Assembly: GCA_018400545.1 (NCBI GenBank) | Contig: JAGYLT010000011.1 | Span: forward strand, 1 to 20,761 | DNA from: Bacteroidales bacterium | GTDB lineage: Bacteria > Bacteroidota > Bacteroidia > Bacteroidales > 4484-276 | Length of the DNA: 20,761 nt | Reading direction: 5' to 3' | Shown: piece by piece, positions 7,319 through 14,501 of the stretch | Layout: each line of letters begins with the position of its first letter | How positions within the stretch are numbered: position 1 is the stretch's first letter | Position numbers and translations under genes: made by a program | The notes under the pieces: model-generated | Databases searched by the model: none | What the model saw: the letters and a program-made list of their open reading frames with translations, nothing else | What the model was told of the DNA's origin: nothing

Positions 7319-9287
7319 TCACTCCCCCAAGACCCCTCCAGGAAGCTTACCTTAAAGTCGTACCTGTTAGTGGCTTCAGTTGGCATTTGATTCCACATCA
7401 ATCTTGCCCTTGTGCATTTTCACAATTCCGTAAACCAGCGGTAGCTGACCCAGTGCCTTTTCCAATGCCCTTGGTAGTGAAAAACGGCGTAAAAATATGC
7501 TCCATGTTTTCCTTTGAAATTCCGGTGCCTTCATCTTTCAGGTCGATAAAATATTGTCGTTGTTGTCGTATAGTTTTAAAGTCAGTTTTCCACCATTGGG
7601 CATGGCTTCGGCATTTTTCTCGAGATTGGTAAACACGCGCCGCATCATCTGGTCGTTGTCGATGTTAGCCATGGGTCGAAATCTCGCTGATGAAATCCGA
7701 ATATTTTCAGGTTTGATTACCGATGAAATACTCTGCTTTACAGGAAATCGTTGATCATGTTGGTTTCGGAGAGGTTCACCTGGTTTTCGGGCAAAATTCA
7801 ACAAGCCCCTACAATCTTTTGCATCTGGTTTGTTCCACAATCAGTTCCAGATCTTCGCGAACAGGATCGTCTTCGCCAGCTTCATCTTTCAGGATGTTGC
7901 TGTACATGGTGATCACCAAGCGGATTATTCCCCAATTCATGCGCAATGCCGGCAGATAGTTGCCCCATGCTGGTAAAAGCTATGATTGTTTCAATGCCTG
8001 CCTGCCGTGTGGATGCCAGCTTCTGGTTTGAAATATTCAGTTCATTCACCGACTGGTGCAACTTCTCTATGCTGTAGGGCAGGCCACATCGTCACTCGGC
8101 AGTCCCTGGATGATGGCGATGGCATGCTCGCGGCAGGTATCATAGCCGCATGATCACCAATTGAGATGGTCTTTCTCTTCAAATTTGCCGATGGATTTTA
8201 ACACTTCGTTGATCTCCTTTTCATTGGGGACCGGCAACCGGCGGTCTTTTTATATCGTGGTTCACGCGAAATCCACCGTTGAGGAAACTTCTTTACATTT
8301 TTCCCATGCTTTGGGGTCGGTATCCTGGAGGCGCTTGCGCACGTATTTACTCACCATAGTCCGGCGGCTGTATCTGGTTCGCGTTTCGACATACCAGAGT
8401 ACACGATGCACCCACGGCAGCAAAGCAATTCAGGTGATGCTTGTCTTCGGTTTCAATTTCAGATTCGCGCACGGCTTCCCTGAAATTCACCCGTCCGGAG
8501 GCTACGATCATTTTCGTTGATGATGTCTTCGGAGATATCGGCGGTTTGCAATAACCCGCGGCTTACCGGGAAAATAGCGCCCTTACCGGCATGGGGCGGA
8601 TCAGAAATCAGGCTTCTGTATTTTCCGGGTGTGATGTTGTTCGACAAAGATTGCGGAGTTCACAGTAATGGCTTCGTCCACCTCATCGGATTCCGCTTTT
8701 TGGCAATGCATTTGATGAAACCACCTTCGCATTGTCACCGTATTCTTTTTCACAATCCTGGTCTTAGTACTGCATAAGGCGGTAGAACCACTTCCCCAAA
8801 GTAAGATCAGGGGACCAGGTTGGGGTGGTAATGTTCGATGAAACGATGCGTTACAGGACAATCTGAAAGTACTGCCCAAATCGGGTAAGATCATGTGCAG
8901 TTTTCTATATTCCCGGGCTACCATATCCGCAAAGTACTTCGCAAACCTTACTAAAACCCAGCTTTCTCACCATCCCGACAAATTTTTGATAATCCTCGAT
9001 GTCGGTAAGATTCTGCCGGAAAAGCTAGGCGCAACAATGGCTACCACTTTTCTTCCCTGTTTTAAAAGTCCTTTTAAATCATCCTCGGTGCGCAGGAAAA
9101 CCTTGGCGCCCTGACTACAAACAATGGTGCAGTTGCCACAGCCGATGCAACGTTCGTTGATCACTTCGAAGTATACCGTTTTCGATCCGGATTGCCTTGA
9201 CCGGGCATTCGCGCACACAGGTGTAACAAACCCTGCAGCGGTCTTTTTTACTGTAAGTACCAGTTGTTTGCGTCTTGAATGACTCAT
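7319..9287 (-). pseudogene. HydS1: [FeFe]-hydrogenase-like H-cluster sensor fused to histidine kinase, frameshifted
   Basis: Bridging frames gives one protein of roughly 650 residues. In order: a ferredoxin domain (CRVCYTCVRECP and CIGCGNCTIVCSQG); an H-cluster domain with L1 SDCPV (8852-8866), L2 IKCIAKK and L3 CCRGCIVYSGMS (about 8389-8428); a CGYDTC iron-sulfur motif near 8140; HisKA GIAHELNNPLG (about 7950); HATPase N-box, and [17 protein letters not shown] near 7420. This matches sensory group C [FeFe] hydrogenases linked to histidine kinases, which probably report H2 and do not turn it over quickly. Start ATG is complement 9285-9287; the stop near 7319 is a guess. Many short indels break the frame while motifs survive in alternating frames, so sequencing error is more likely than decay. 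The receivers at 6405 and 5281 are probable partners. Confidence 0.85.
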
Positions 9288-9407
9288 GGGGGTTAAGTTA
9301 ATTGTTATTGGGTTATTAAGTTATTTGTTAATTGGTGATTAGTAATTGGTAATTAGTCCTTGCAAGAAAACACACAATATCAATTTTCAACGGTTTGATT
9401 ACCCCTA

Positions 9408-9634
9408 CCCCAACTTGGACAAGCCAAAACCAAAAAGGGAATTACTTTTTTTTGCATGTATCATGTTTTGGCTTATCCAAGTTGTCAGGCAAAATTTCTA
9501 AATTTTTGCAAATTCTACGATCTACTAATTATTTTATGTCTTTCTCATTGTATTTTAATAATTTAGAAATTTTGCAGAAGTAACTTAAAACTCATATTCT
9601 GCCATTTTTTGGCAGAATATGAGTTTTAAGTTAC
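9408..9634 (+). repeat. Palindrome-rich repeat element E, copy B, inserted in R
   Basis: About 227 bases with the same start (CCCCAACTTGG) and same right-hand hairpin as copy A. Three nested inverted repeats are visible: CAACTTGGACAAGCCAAAAC (9411-9430) with 9465-9484, one mismatch; GCAAAATTTCTAAATT (9489-9504) with 9560-9575, perfect; and the hairpin 9579-9635. TA flanks both sides (9406-9407 and 9635-9636), possibly a 2-base target duplication. No open frame. Strand is arbitrary. Confidence 0.65.
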
Positions 9635-9635
9635 T
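9579..9635. repeat. Perfect 26-bp-arm hairpin in element E copy B
   Basis: The left arm 9579-9604 and right arm 9610-9635 pair perfectly around a TTTTT loop. It is the counterpart of 7071-7127, with four compensated base-pair differences. Confidence 0.85.
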
Positions 9636-9763
9636 AAAGGGAGCAAACCGTTGAAAATCAGAACACCCTTCAGGGATGGGGTAAATTCTGATTTTCAACA
9701 TTGATAGTTTTCTTGCAACCACTAATTAGTAACTGGAATTTCAAAATTCGTAATTCTAAATTC

Positions 9764-9826
9764 GTAACTCCAAACTCTAAATTCGTAATTCCAAACTCTA
9801 AATTCGTAATTCCAAACTCTAAATTC
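9764..9826. repeat. 21-bp tandem repeat, three units
   Basis: The unit is GTAATTCCAAACTCTAAATTC. Units two and three (9785-9805, 9806-9826) are identical, the first (9764-9784) has one change, and a shortened unit precedes it (9750-9763). It is noncoding. Confidence 0.85.
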
Positions 9827-9886
9827 CACATTCATGAATTCTAATTTCCTAACCTCTATCCTCCCTCACCCACTAAAAGCAACACC

Positions 9887-11598
9887 TCACGCTTCCCTGT
9901 AAGTCGTTTTCAGCTTCTCCTAGAACGATTCCTTTTCTTTTCCTGTATATTTTTCAAACAATTCGCCAACCGCAGAGTTTTTTTTGTAATGAGACTTTTA
10001 TCAGACTCCTTTTCATCGACATCATACAACGATTTCATCCGTGATTTTAGTAGCGTCCTTGTTTTCGGTGATCGGCTGCCCGCCATACAGCTTCCCGGAC
10101 GAGCGACTTCGATAAAATGAAGATCGTTTCTTCCGGCTCCCTGATTTCGGCAATCAGATTTTTCGCATTTTTCCATCCGTTTACGGCTGCAATGCCAATT
10201 TTGGTTTTGCCAATTTTCGATTTAAGTTCTTTAATGCTTTTGTTACTCCGCAGGGCGGTAACCTTAAAGTTCACCGAGGTTTTTGCCCGTCATCCGCTGG
10301 TAAAGGGTTCTGTAAACTGCTTCAGCTACACCGCCGCTTGCCCCGATGATTTTCCGGCCGAACGCGAATGGCGAACGGACTGTCCAGTGCATTTCCGGTG
10401 CCGATTGCTGGATGTCAGCCCCATCCAACCTTACAGTCATCGGGTAAGTTCCCTTGTAGTGAGGACGGGTGTCCACATCCTGGATGCCCTTGTGGGTGTG
10501 TTCATCGCGCTGGGCCTTCGAATTTTTGGCTGTGCATGGCATGAGCGATACACTGTGGATATTTTCGGTATTTTACTTTTTTGCTGCCTCGAGGAAATGA
10601 TGTTTGATGAGGCTGCCCATAATTTGTTGCAGCGATTTTATGGGTGAAATATTGCCCAGCATTTCAGGATGGTACTCTTCCATGAATTTGATAAAGGCGG
10701 GGCAATCGCTCGAAACATGGGCAGGTTTTTCCTGTTTTTTCAATTCGGCTTACCAGTTCCTCCACCGTTTGCATCACCATCCTTATCGCCGGCAAAAGCG
10801 GTTTTGAAAACTTTTTTAAATCCCATTTTTCGCAGGGTGGCGATCAGCAAGCCATCAATTTCCCTTTCAGCTTCACATTAAATTCTTCAGTACGACGGAA
10901 ACGGTAGGTGATATCTGTGCAGCCGGGTATTTATCAGGGTTTTTACCGGCGCCCATCACCTGGCTGATGTTGTCGCTTTCGTGCAATGCGCCGGTTGGGC
11001 AAACCGCGATACGCACTGTCTGAGTGATGCAGTTTGAAACATTCAGCCTGTTGTTCAGGGTTGGTACCCATCAGGGTTCGCATGCCTTTCCGATGAAATC
11101 GAATGTGGAAATACCGATGCGTTCCTTGCACATCCGCACGCATCTGCCGCAAAGTATGCATTTTTCAGGATCGCGGACGATGGCTGCACTGGATGGGTCT
11201 TTCTTAAGTTTTCTCCTGACCACCGGTAATTTCCTTTCGCGTATGCCGAGTTCTTCAGCAAGGTTTTGCAATTCGCAGTTTCGGTTTCGGATGCAATAGA
11301 GGCAATCATCGGGGTGGCTCGAGAGCAGGAGCTCCACAATTGTTTTTCTGGCCAGAATTACGCGGGGAGAGTGGGTGTGAATTTTCATCCACTCTTCAAC
11401 GGGATGTGAGCAGGATGGCACCAGGTCGTCGGTGCCTTCCACTTCCACCACGCAAATGCGGCAGGCTCCCGTTGGCGTAAATGTTTCCATATTGCAAAGC
11501 GTTGGCACCGAAATGCCGTGCTTTCGCAAAGTTTCCAGGATTGTGTCGCCTTTCCTTGCTTTTATGACCTTGTTATTTACTTCTATGTTAAAAACCAT
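9887..11598 (-). pseudogene. hydA: [FeFe]-hydrogenase catalytic subunit HydA (HydABC type), frameshifted after codon 173
   Basis: Catalytic subunit of a multimeric NAD-linked [FeFe] hydrogenase. The intact N-terminus has a [2Fe-2S] domain (C35, C46, C49, C63), a His-ligated [4Fe-4S] site (H95, C99, C102, C108) and a ferredoxin site (C147, C150, C153, C157). From about 11078 downward the frame breaks repeatedly, but the H-cluster domain is readable: L1 SSDCPAF (10696-10713), L2 MPCTAK (10527-10542) with AQRDEHTHKGIQDVDT after it, and L3 EVAR-PGSCMAG near 10075-10100. Total length of about 570 codons fits the family. The stop at complement 9887-9889 is chosen from the tail TYREA. L1 has Asp where TSCCPxW enzymes have the proton-relay Cys. 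hydB and hydC lie upstream, so an NADH/ferredoxin bifurcating role is inferred. The indels probably reflect assembly error. Confidence 0.9.
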
Positions 11599-11653
11599 GT
11601 TTTGGCTTGATGTTTTTCTGTGTTGATTGAACCCAGCAGATACGCACAGCCTG

Positions 11654-11669
11654 CCCCGATAAATCGGGG
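11654..11669. repeat. Short GC-rich hairpin between hydB and hydA
   Basis: CCCCGATAAATCGGGG has 7-bp perfect arms with a 2-base loop, in the 92-base gap between the hydB stop and the hydA start. There is no T-run on either strand. It could be an mRNA processing or stability element, or a dispersed intergenic repeat. Confidence 0.6.
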
Positions 11670-11690
11670 GCCGTGCTACAGGGTTTGATC

Positions 11691-13631
11691 TTAAACCACA
11701 TCTATTGCTGAAAACTTACAAACTTCAAAGCAAATCCCACAGCGTGTGCATTTATCCTGATTGATGAGGTGTGGTTCACGCGCTGATCCCGTGATGGCAT
11801 CTTCGGGGCATTTTTTCAGGCAAACCATACAGCCGGTGCATCTTTCCGCACTGATGATGTATGCCCGTAAATCTTTGCAAATGTTTGCCCTGCATTTGCG
11901 TTCGTAAATATGTTCTTCAAACTCCTCCCTGAAATATTTCAACGCCGTCAGCACCGGGTTGGGCGCAGTTTTTCCAAGTCCGCACAGAGAGGTTGCCCTG
12001 ATGACTTCCGCCAGGTTTTCCAATTGCAAAATGCCTCTGAAGCGGATAAGTGATTCATGCCCTTCCGTATCAGCCGGACGTTGCGTGATGGCTTCCAGAA
12101 TTTTGTGCATACGGTTGGTGCCTTCTCGGCAGGGGATGCATTTACCACAGGATTCCTTTTCCAGGAAACCGATGAAATATTTTACAATATCAACAATGCA
12201 TTTTGTGTCGTCCATTACCACAAACCCGCCGGAACCCATGATCAGGTTTTGATTGCGGAACTCCTCATAATCAATTTTAACATCCGTCATTTCCTGCGGT
12301 ATGAGGCTGCCGGACGGCCCGCCAATTTGAATGGCTTTGAGTTTCTTATCTGCTTTTAGTCCTCCGCCAATTTCCCAGATGATCTTCTCGAGTGGCATTC
12401 CGAATGGAACTTCGATGATTCCGCTGTGCACGGTATCTCCGGCAAGCGCGAAAAGCTTTGTGCCCGTGCTGGTTTCTGTTCCAAATTTTTTAAACCAGTT
12501 CGGACCATGCATCATGATGAGTGGCACATTGGCGAGGGTTTCCACGTTGTTTATCACGGTGGGTTTCCCGAATAAGCCTTTCACGGTGGGATAGGGGGGC
12601 TTGTTTCTGGGCATTCCGCGCCGGCCTTCGAGGCTTTTCAGCAGGGCAGTTTCTTCGCCGCAAACAAATGCACCGGGGCCTTCCCTGAGGATAACCTGCA
12701 GATTGAAACCGCTGTTGAAAATATTGTTGCCCAGCAATCCGGCTGCCTTTGCCAGTTCCAGGGCGGTTTTCAACCGTTTAACGGCAATGGAATATTCTGA
12801 ACGGATGTAAATGTATGCTTTTGATGCACCGGTGGCATATGCGGCAATGGCGATGCCTTCGATGAGGCGGTGCGGATTTCCTTCAACCAGCGAGCGGTCC
12901 ATGTAGGCACCCGGATCACTTTCATCGGCATTGCAAACCAAATATTTTTGCTCGCTGCCGGTGGTCCGTATCTGTTTCCATTTTTTGCCGGTAAGATAAC
13001 CTCCGCCTCCGCGTCCCCGCAAGCCGCTGTTTTCGATCATATCGCAAACTTCGTCGGGCGGGTAGTTGAGGATGGTTTTAATAAATGCGCCATATCCTTC
13101 ACGGGCCAGGTATTCATCAAGGCGCTCCGGGGCAATTTCACCGCAATCGTAAAGCAGCAGCCTTACCTGGTTTGCAAAAAACGGCAGGTCGTTGATCAGG
13201 GAAATTTTTTCCCAGTATTCATGATCCTCGCTTTTAAACTGGCCCAGAATATGATCTCCGGATATGTGATTGTGAAAGCATTCGTCCAGCACTTCTGTGA
13301 CGATGTCTTCAGTTACTTTCTGGAAGCTCACCCGGGCTTTGCCGGGTAGTTGAACGTCCAATAGTGGTTCTGCGCTGCACAGTCCGATGCATCCCACTTC
13401 GATGACTTCTGCGTCCCTGCCGGTTTTTTCAAGATATTCGTAAACTGCTTTTAATGTGCGGTCAGACCCGGCAGCGATCCCGCAGGTTCCTGTTCCGATA
13501 AAGATTACAGGCTTACTGAGGTTTTTTCGCAAAAGGGTATTTCGCATTTGCTGAACTTCACGGCTGTATTCGCGGGTAAAGTTCATGGTCATATGTTCAA
13601 GCAGAAACGGTATGTTTTTTTTGTCCGCCAT
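11691..13631 (-). CDS. hydB: NAD-linked [FeFe]-hydrogenase subunit HydB (NuoF-like flavoprotein)
   Basis: Diaphorase subunit that binds FMN and NAD(H) and passes electrons to HydA. The 646 residues contain: a thioredoxin-like [2Fe-2S] domain (C50, then C81 and C85 in GCIGLC); the NuoF FMN/NADH core (GLRGRGGGGYLTGKKW, 203-218; NADESDPGAYMDR, 234-246; GPGAFVCGEETALL, 318-331); an SLBB region; the NADH-4Fe4S motif C495, C498, C501 with C550; and a C-terminal two-cluster ferredoxin domain (C598/601/604/608 and C628/631/634/638). The N- and C-terminal additions separate HydB from respiratory NuoF. Only three cysteines are evident in the N-terminal [2Fe-2S] region. Its ATG overlaps the hydC stop (TAATG), so translation is coupled. 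It is fully intact, unlike hydA next door. Confidence 0.97.
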   Translation of the reverse strand: MADKKNIPFLLEHMTMNFTREYSREVQQMRNTLLRKNLSKPVIFIGTGTCGIAAGSDRTLKAVYEYLEKTGRDAEVIEVGCIGLCSAEPLLDVQLPGKARVSFQKVTEDIVTEVLDECFHNHISGDHILGQFKSEDHEYWEKISLINDLPFFANQVRLLLYDCGEIAPERLDEYLAREGYGAFIKTILNYPPDEVCDMIENSGLRGRGGGGYLTGKKWKQIRTTGSEQKYLVCNADESDPGAYMDRSLVEGNPHRLIEGIAIAAYATGASKAYIYIRSEYSIAVKRLKTALELAKAAGLLGNNIFNSGFNLQVILREGPGAFVCGEETALLKSLEGRRGMPRNKPPYPTVKGLFGKPTVINNVETLANVPLIMMHGPNWFKKFGTETSTGTKLFALAGDTVHSGIIEVPFGMPLEKIIWEIGGGLKADKKLKAIQIGGPSGSLIPQEMTDVKIDYEEFRNQNLIMGSGGFVVMDDTKCIVDIVKYFIGFLEKESCGKCIPCREGTNRMHKILEAITQRPADTEGHESLIRFRGILQLENLAEVIRATSLCGLGKTAPNPVLTALKYFREEFEEHIYERKCRANICKDLRAYIISAERCTGCMVCLKKCPEDAITGSAREPHLINQDKCTRCGICFEVCKFSAIDVV

Positions 13632-14095
13632 TACAAACCTTCTTTTTCTTTTATCGTTGCAATGATCCGAATCAGTTTTTCACTGGTAGCACGTGTGTAA
13701 AACGCATCATTGATCCGGATGATCGGGGCTTTGCCACATGCTCCCATACACGGAGTGGTTGTCAGGCTGAACATCCTGTTACCGGTGGTTTCTCCATCTC
13801 GAATTCCAAGAATCTTTTCAAGGCCCTCGAGCAGCGGTGAAGCGCCCTCCATATGACAACCCGTCCCATTACAGACTTCGATTTTGTATTTTGCTCCCGG
13901 AGAAAACCGAAACTGATTGTAAAATGTGGATACGGCGTACACTTTGCTTGTCGGGATTTTGAGATATGCACCCACCTTCACTACGGCTTCTTCGGGGATG
14001 TAACCCTCCTCGCGCTGAACATCCTGTAGAATAGGAAGCAGATTTTCGCGGTCGTTGTTAGAGAATCTCTTCAAAATCACCTCGATCTTACTCAT
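13631..14095 (-). CDS. hydC: NAD-linked [FeFe]-hydrogenase subunit HydC (NuoE-like [2Fe-2S])
   Basis: Small electron-transfer subunit that works with HydB. A NuoE fold is indicated by the N-terminal helical part (LLPILQDVQREEGYIPEEAV, then STFYNQFRF) and the thioredoxin-like [2Fe-2S] site with CX4C (VCNGTGC; C75, C80) and CX3C (PCMGACG; C116, C120). I start it at the ATG 14095 (MSKIEV, 154 residues). The frame is open to an ATG at 14131, but those 12 residues would begin at or inside the predicted promoter -7 box and have no family counterpart. First gene of the hydCBA operon; it overlaps hydB by one base. The upstream DNA carries two Rex-like operators. Confidence 0.95.
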   Translation of the reverse strand: MSKIEVILKRFSNNDRENLLPILQDVQREEGYIPEEAVVKVGAYLKIPTSKVYAVSTFYNQFRFSPGAKYKIEVCNGTGCHMEGASPLLEGLEKILGIRDGETTGNRMFSLTTTPCMGACGKAPIIRINDAFYTRATSEKLIRIIATIKEKEGL

Positions 14096-14130
14096 CCTGT
14101 TAGTAATTAAATAGTTACGATTTAGGATCA

Positions 14131-14138
14131 CAAAATTA
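14131..14138 (-). promoter_or_regulatory. Candidate -7 element of the hydC promoter
   Basis: On the minus strand this reads TAATTTTG, an exact match to the Bacteroidota sigma-A -7 consensus TAnnTTTG. It gives a leader of about 25-30 bases before the hydC ATG at 14095. The -33 partner is weak (TGTG near the expected spacing). The nearest Rex-like site starts only 8 bases further upstream, so bound Rex would overlap the spacer and -33 region. Confidence 0.5.
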
Positions 14139-14146
14139 ATACTTTT

Positions 14147-14164
14147 TTGTTAATTAATTCACAT
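14147..14164. promoter_or_regulatory. Rex-like operator 1
   Basis: TTGTTAATTAATTCACAT matches the Rex consensus, inverted TTGTKAA half-sites around a 4-base AT-rich spacer (TTGTTAA-N4-TTCACAA), except for the last base. It sits in the divergent promoter between hydC and the plus-strand sensor operon. Confidence 0.65.
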
Positions 14165-14181
14165 TGTTAATTTAATAACAA
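14164..14181. promoter_or_regulatory. Rex-like operator 2
   Basis: TTGTTAATTTAATAACAA matches TTGTTAA-N4-TTAACAA with one mismatch (first base of the second half-site). It abuts operator 1, sharing one base, with a centre-to-centre distance of 17 bases. The pair suggests cooperative or direction-specific control by the Rex encoded at 4304-4939. Confidence 0.65.
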
Positions 14182-14240
14182 AAATTGAAAGAGTTATTTT
14201 TTTTATGATCTTTGCTATTCGTTACTATTTCAAAATAGAT

Positions 14241-14501
14241 ATGCTCAGAAAGAAAACATTGCTGATCTGTTTAGGCAGCTCCTGTTTTGCCAGGGGAAAC
14301 AAGTTGTTGGTACAGGAAATCAAGCAATTCCTCGATGAGCATAAAATTGGGCATCGGGTTGAGTTTAAAGGAAAACACTGTTTCAGCAATTGCGAAAACG
14401 GACCGGCAATTCAAATAGATGACCAGCGATACGACCACATCACCAGGGATAACATCCGGGAAATTCTCGAAAAAGAACTATTAAACGCATCATGGGATTA
14501 A
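14241..14501 (+). CDS. Small thioredoxin-like [2Fe-2S] ferredoxin
   Basis: An 86-residue protein with the NuoE-type thioredoxin-like [2Fe-2S] cysteine pattern: CX4C (CLGSSC; C10, C15) and CX3C (CFSNC; C47, C51). It resembles the C-terminal domain of HydC without the helical part. The ATG at 14241 is preferred over 14205 because the cluster-binding strand follows at once and 14205 lies near the promoter. It overlaps the HydS2 start by 10 bases, so the two are translationally coupled and it probably exchanges electrons with HydS2. Small proteins of this kind accompany group C H-cluster sensors and SpoIIE phosphatases in clostridial and Bacteroidota clusters (from memory of such loci). First gene of the plus-strand operon, probably Rex-controlled. 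Confidence 0.92.
   Translation: MLRKKTLLICLGSSCFARGNKLLVQEIKQFLDEHKIGHRVEFKGKHCFSNCENGPAIQIDDQRYDHITRDNIREILEKELLNASWD

Larger units (their letters stand above)
9351..9727. repeat. Palindromic repeat element R, copy B, split by element E
   Basis: The outer arms TGCAAGAAAAC (9361-9371) and GTTTTCTTGCA (about 9707-9717) are perfectly complementary. The inner arm ATTTTCAACGGTTTG (9383-9397) pairs perfectly with 9644-9658. Removing 9408-9634 plus one TA restores a loop of the form CCCCTAAAGGG, closely matching CCCTAAAGGG in the uninterrupted copy A. Confidence 0.7.
9288..9886. other. Repeat-filled intergenic region between hydA and HydS1
   Basis: No gene is supported. Next to the HydS1 start are degenerate TTATTGGGTTATT words (9301-9332). 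Then comes element R copy B (9351-9727) carrying element E copy B (9408-9634), then a 21-base tandem repeat (9764-9826) and a C/T-rich stretch up to the hydA end. The gap mirrors 6792-7318. Confidence 0.65.

Noticed and set aside
9750..9826. The 21-bp tandem units as a CRISPR array
   Set aside because: Units are directly adjacent with no spacers, and no cas genes are present.
11055..11090. TGA at the hydA break as a selenocysteine or programmed frameshift
   Set aside because: Many further breaks follow in the next kilobase, the family has no Sec at this place, and no slippery site with downstream structure is evident.
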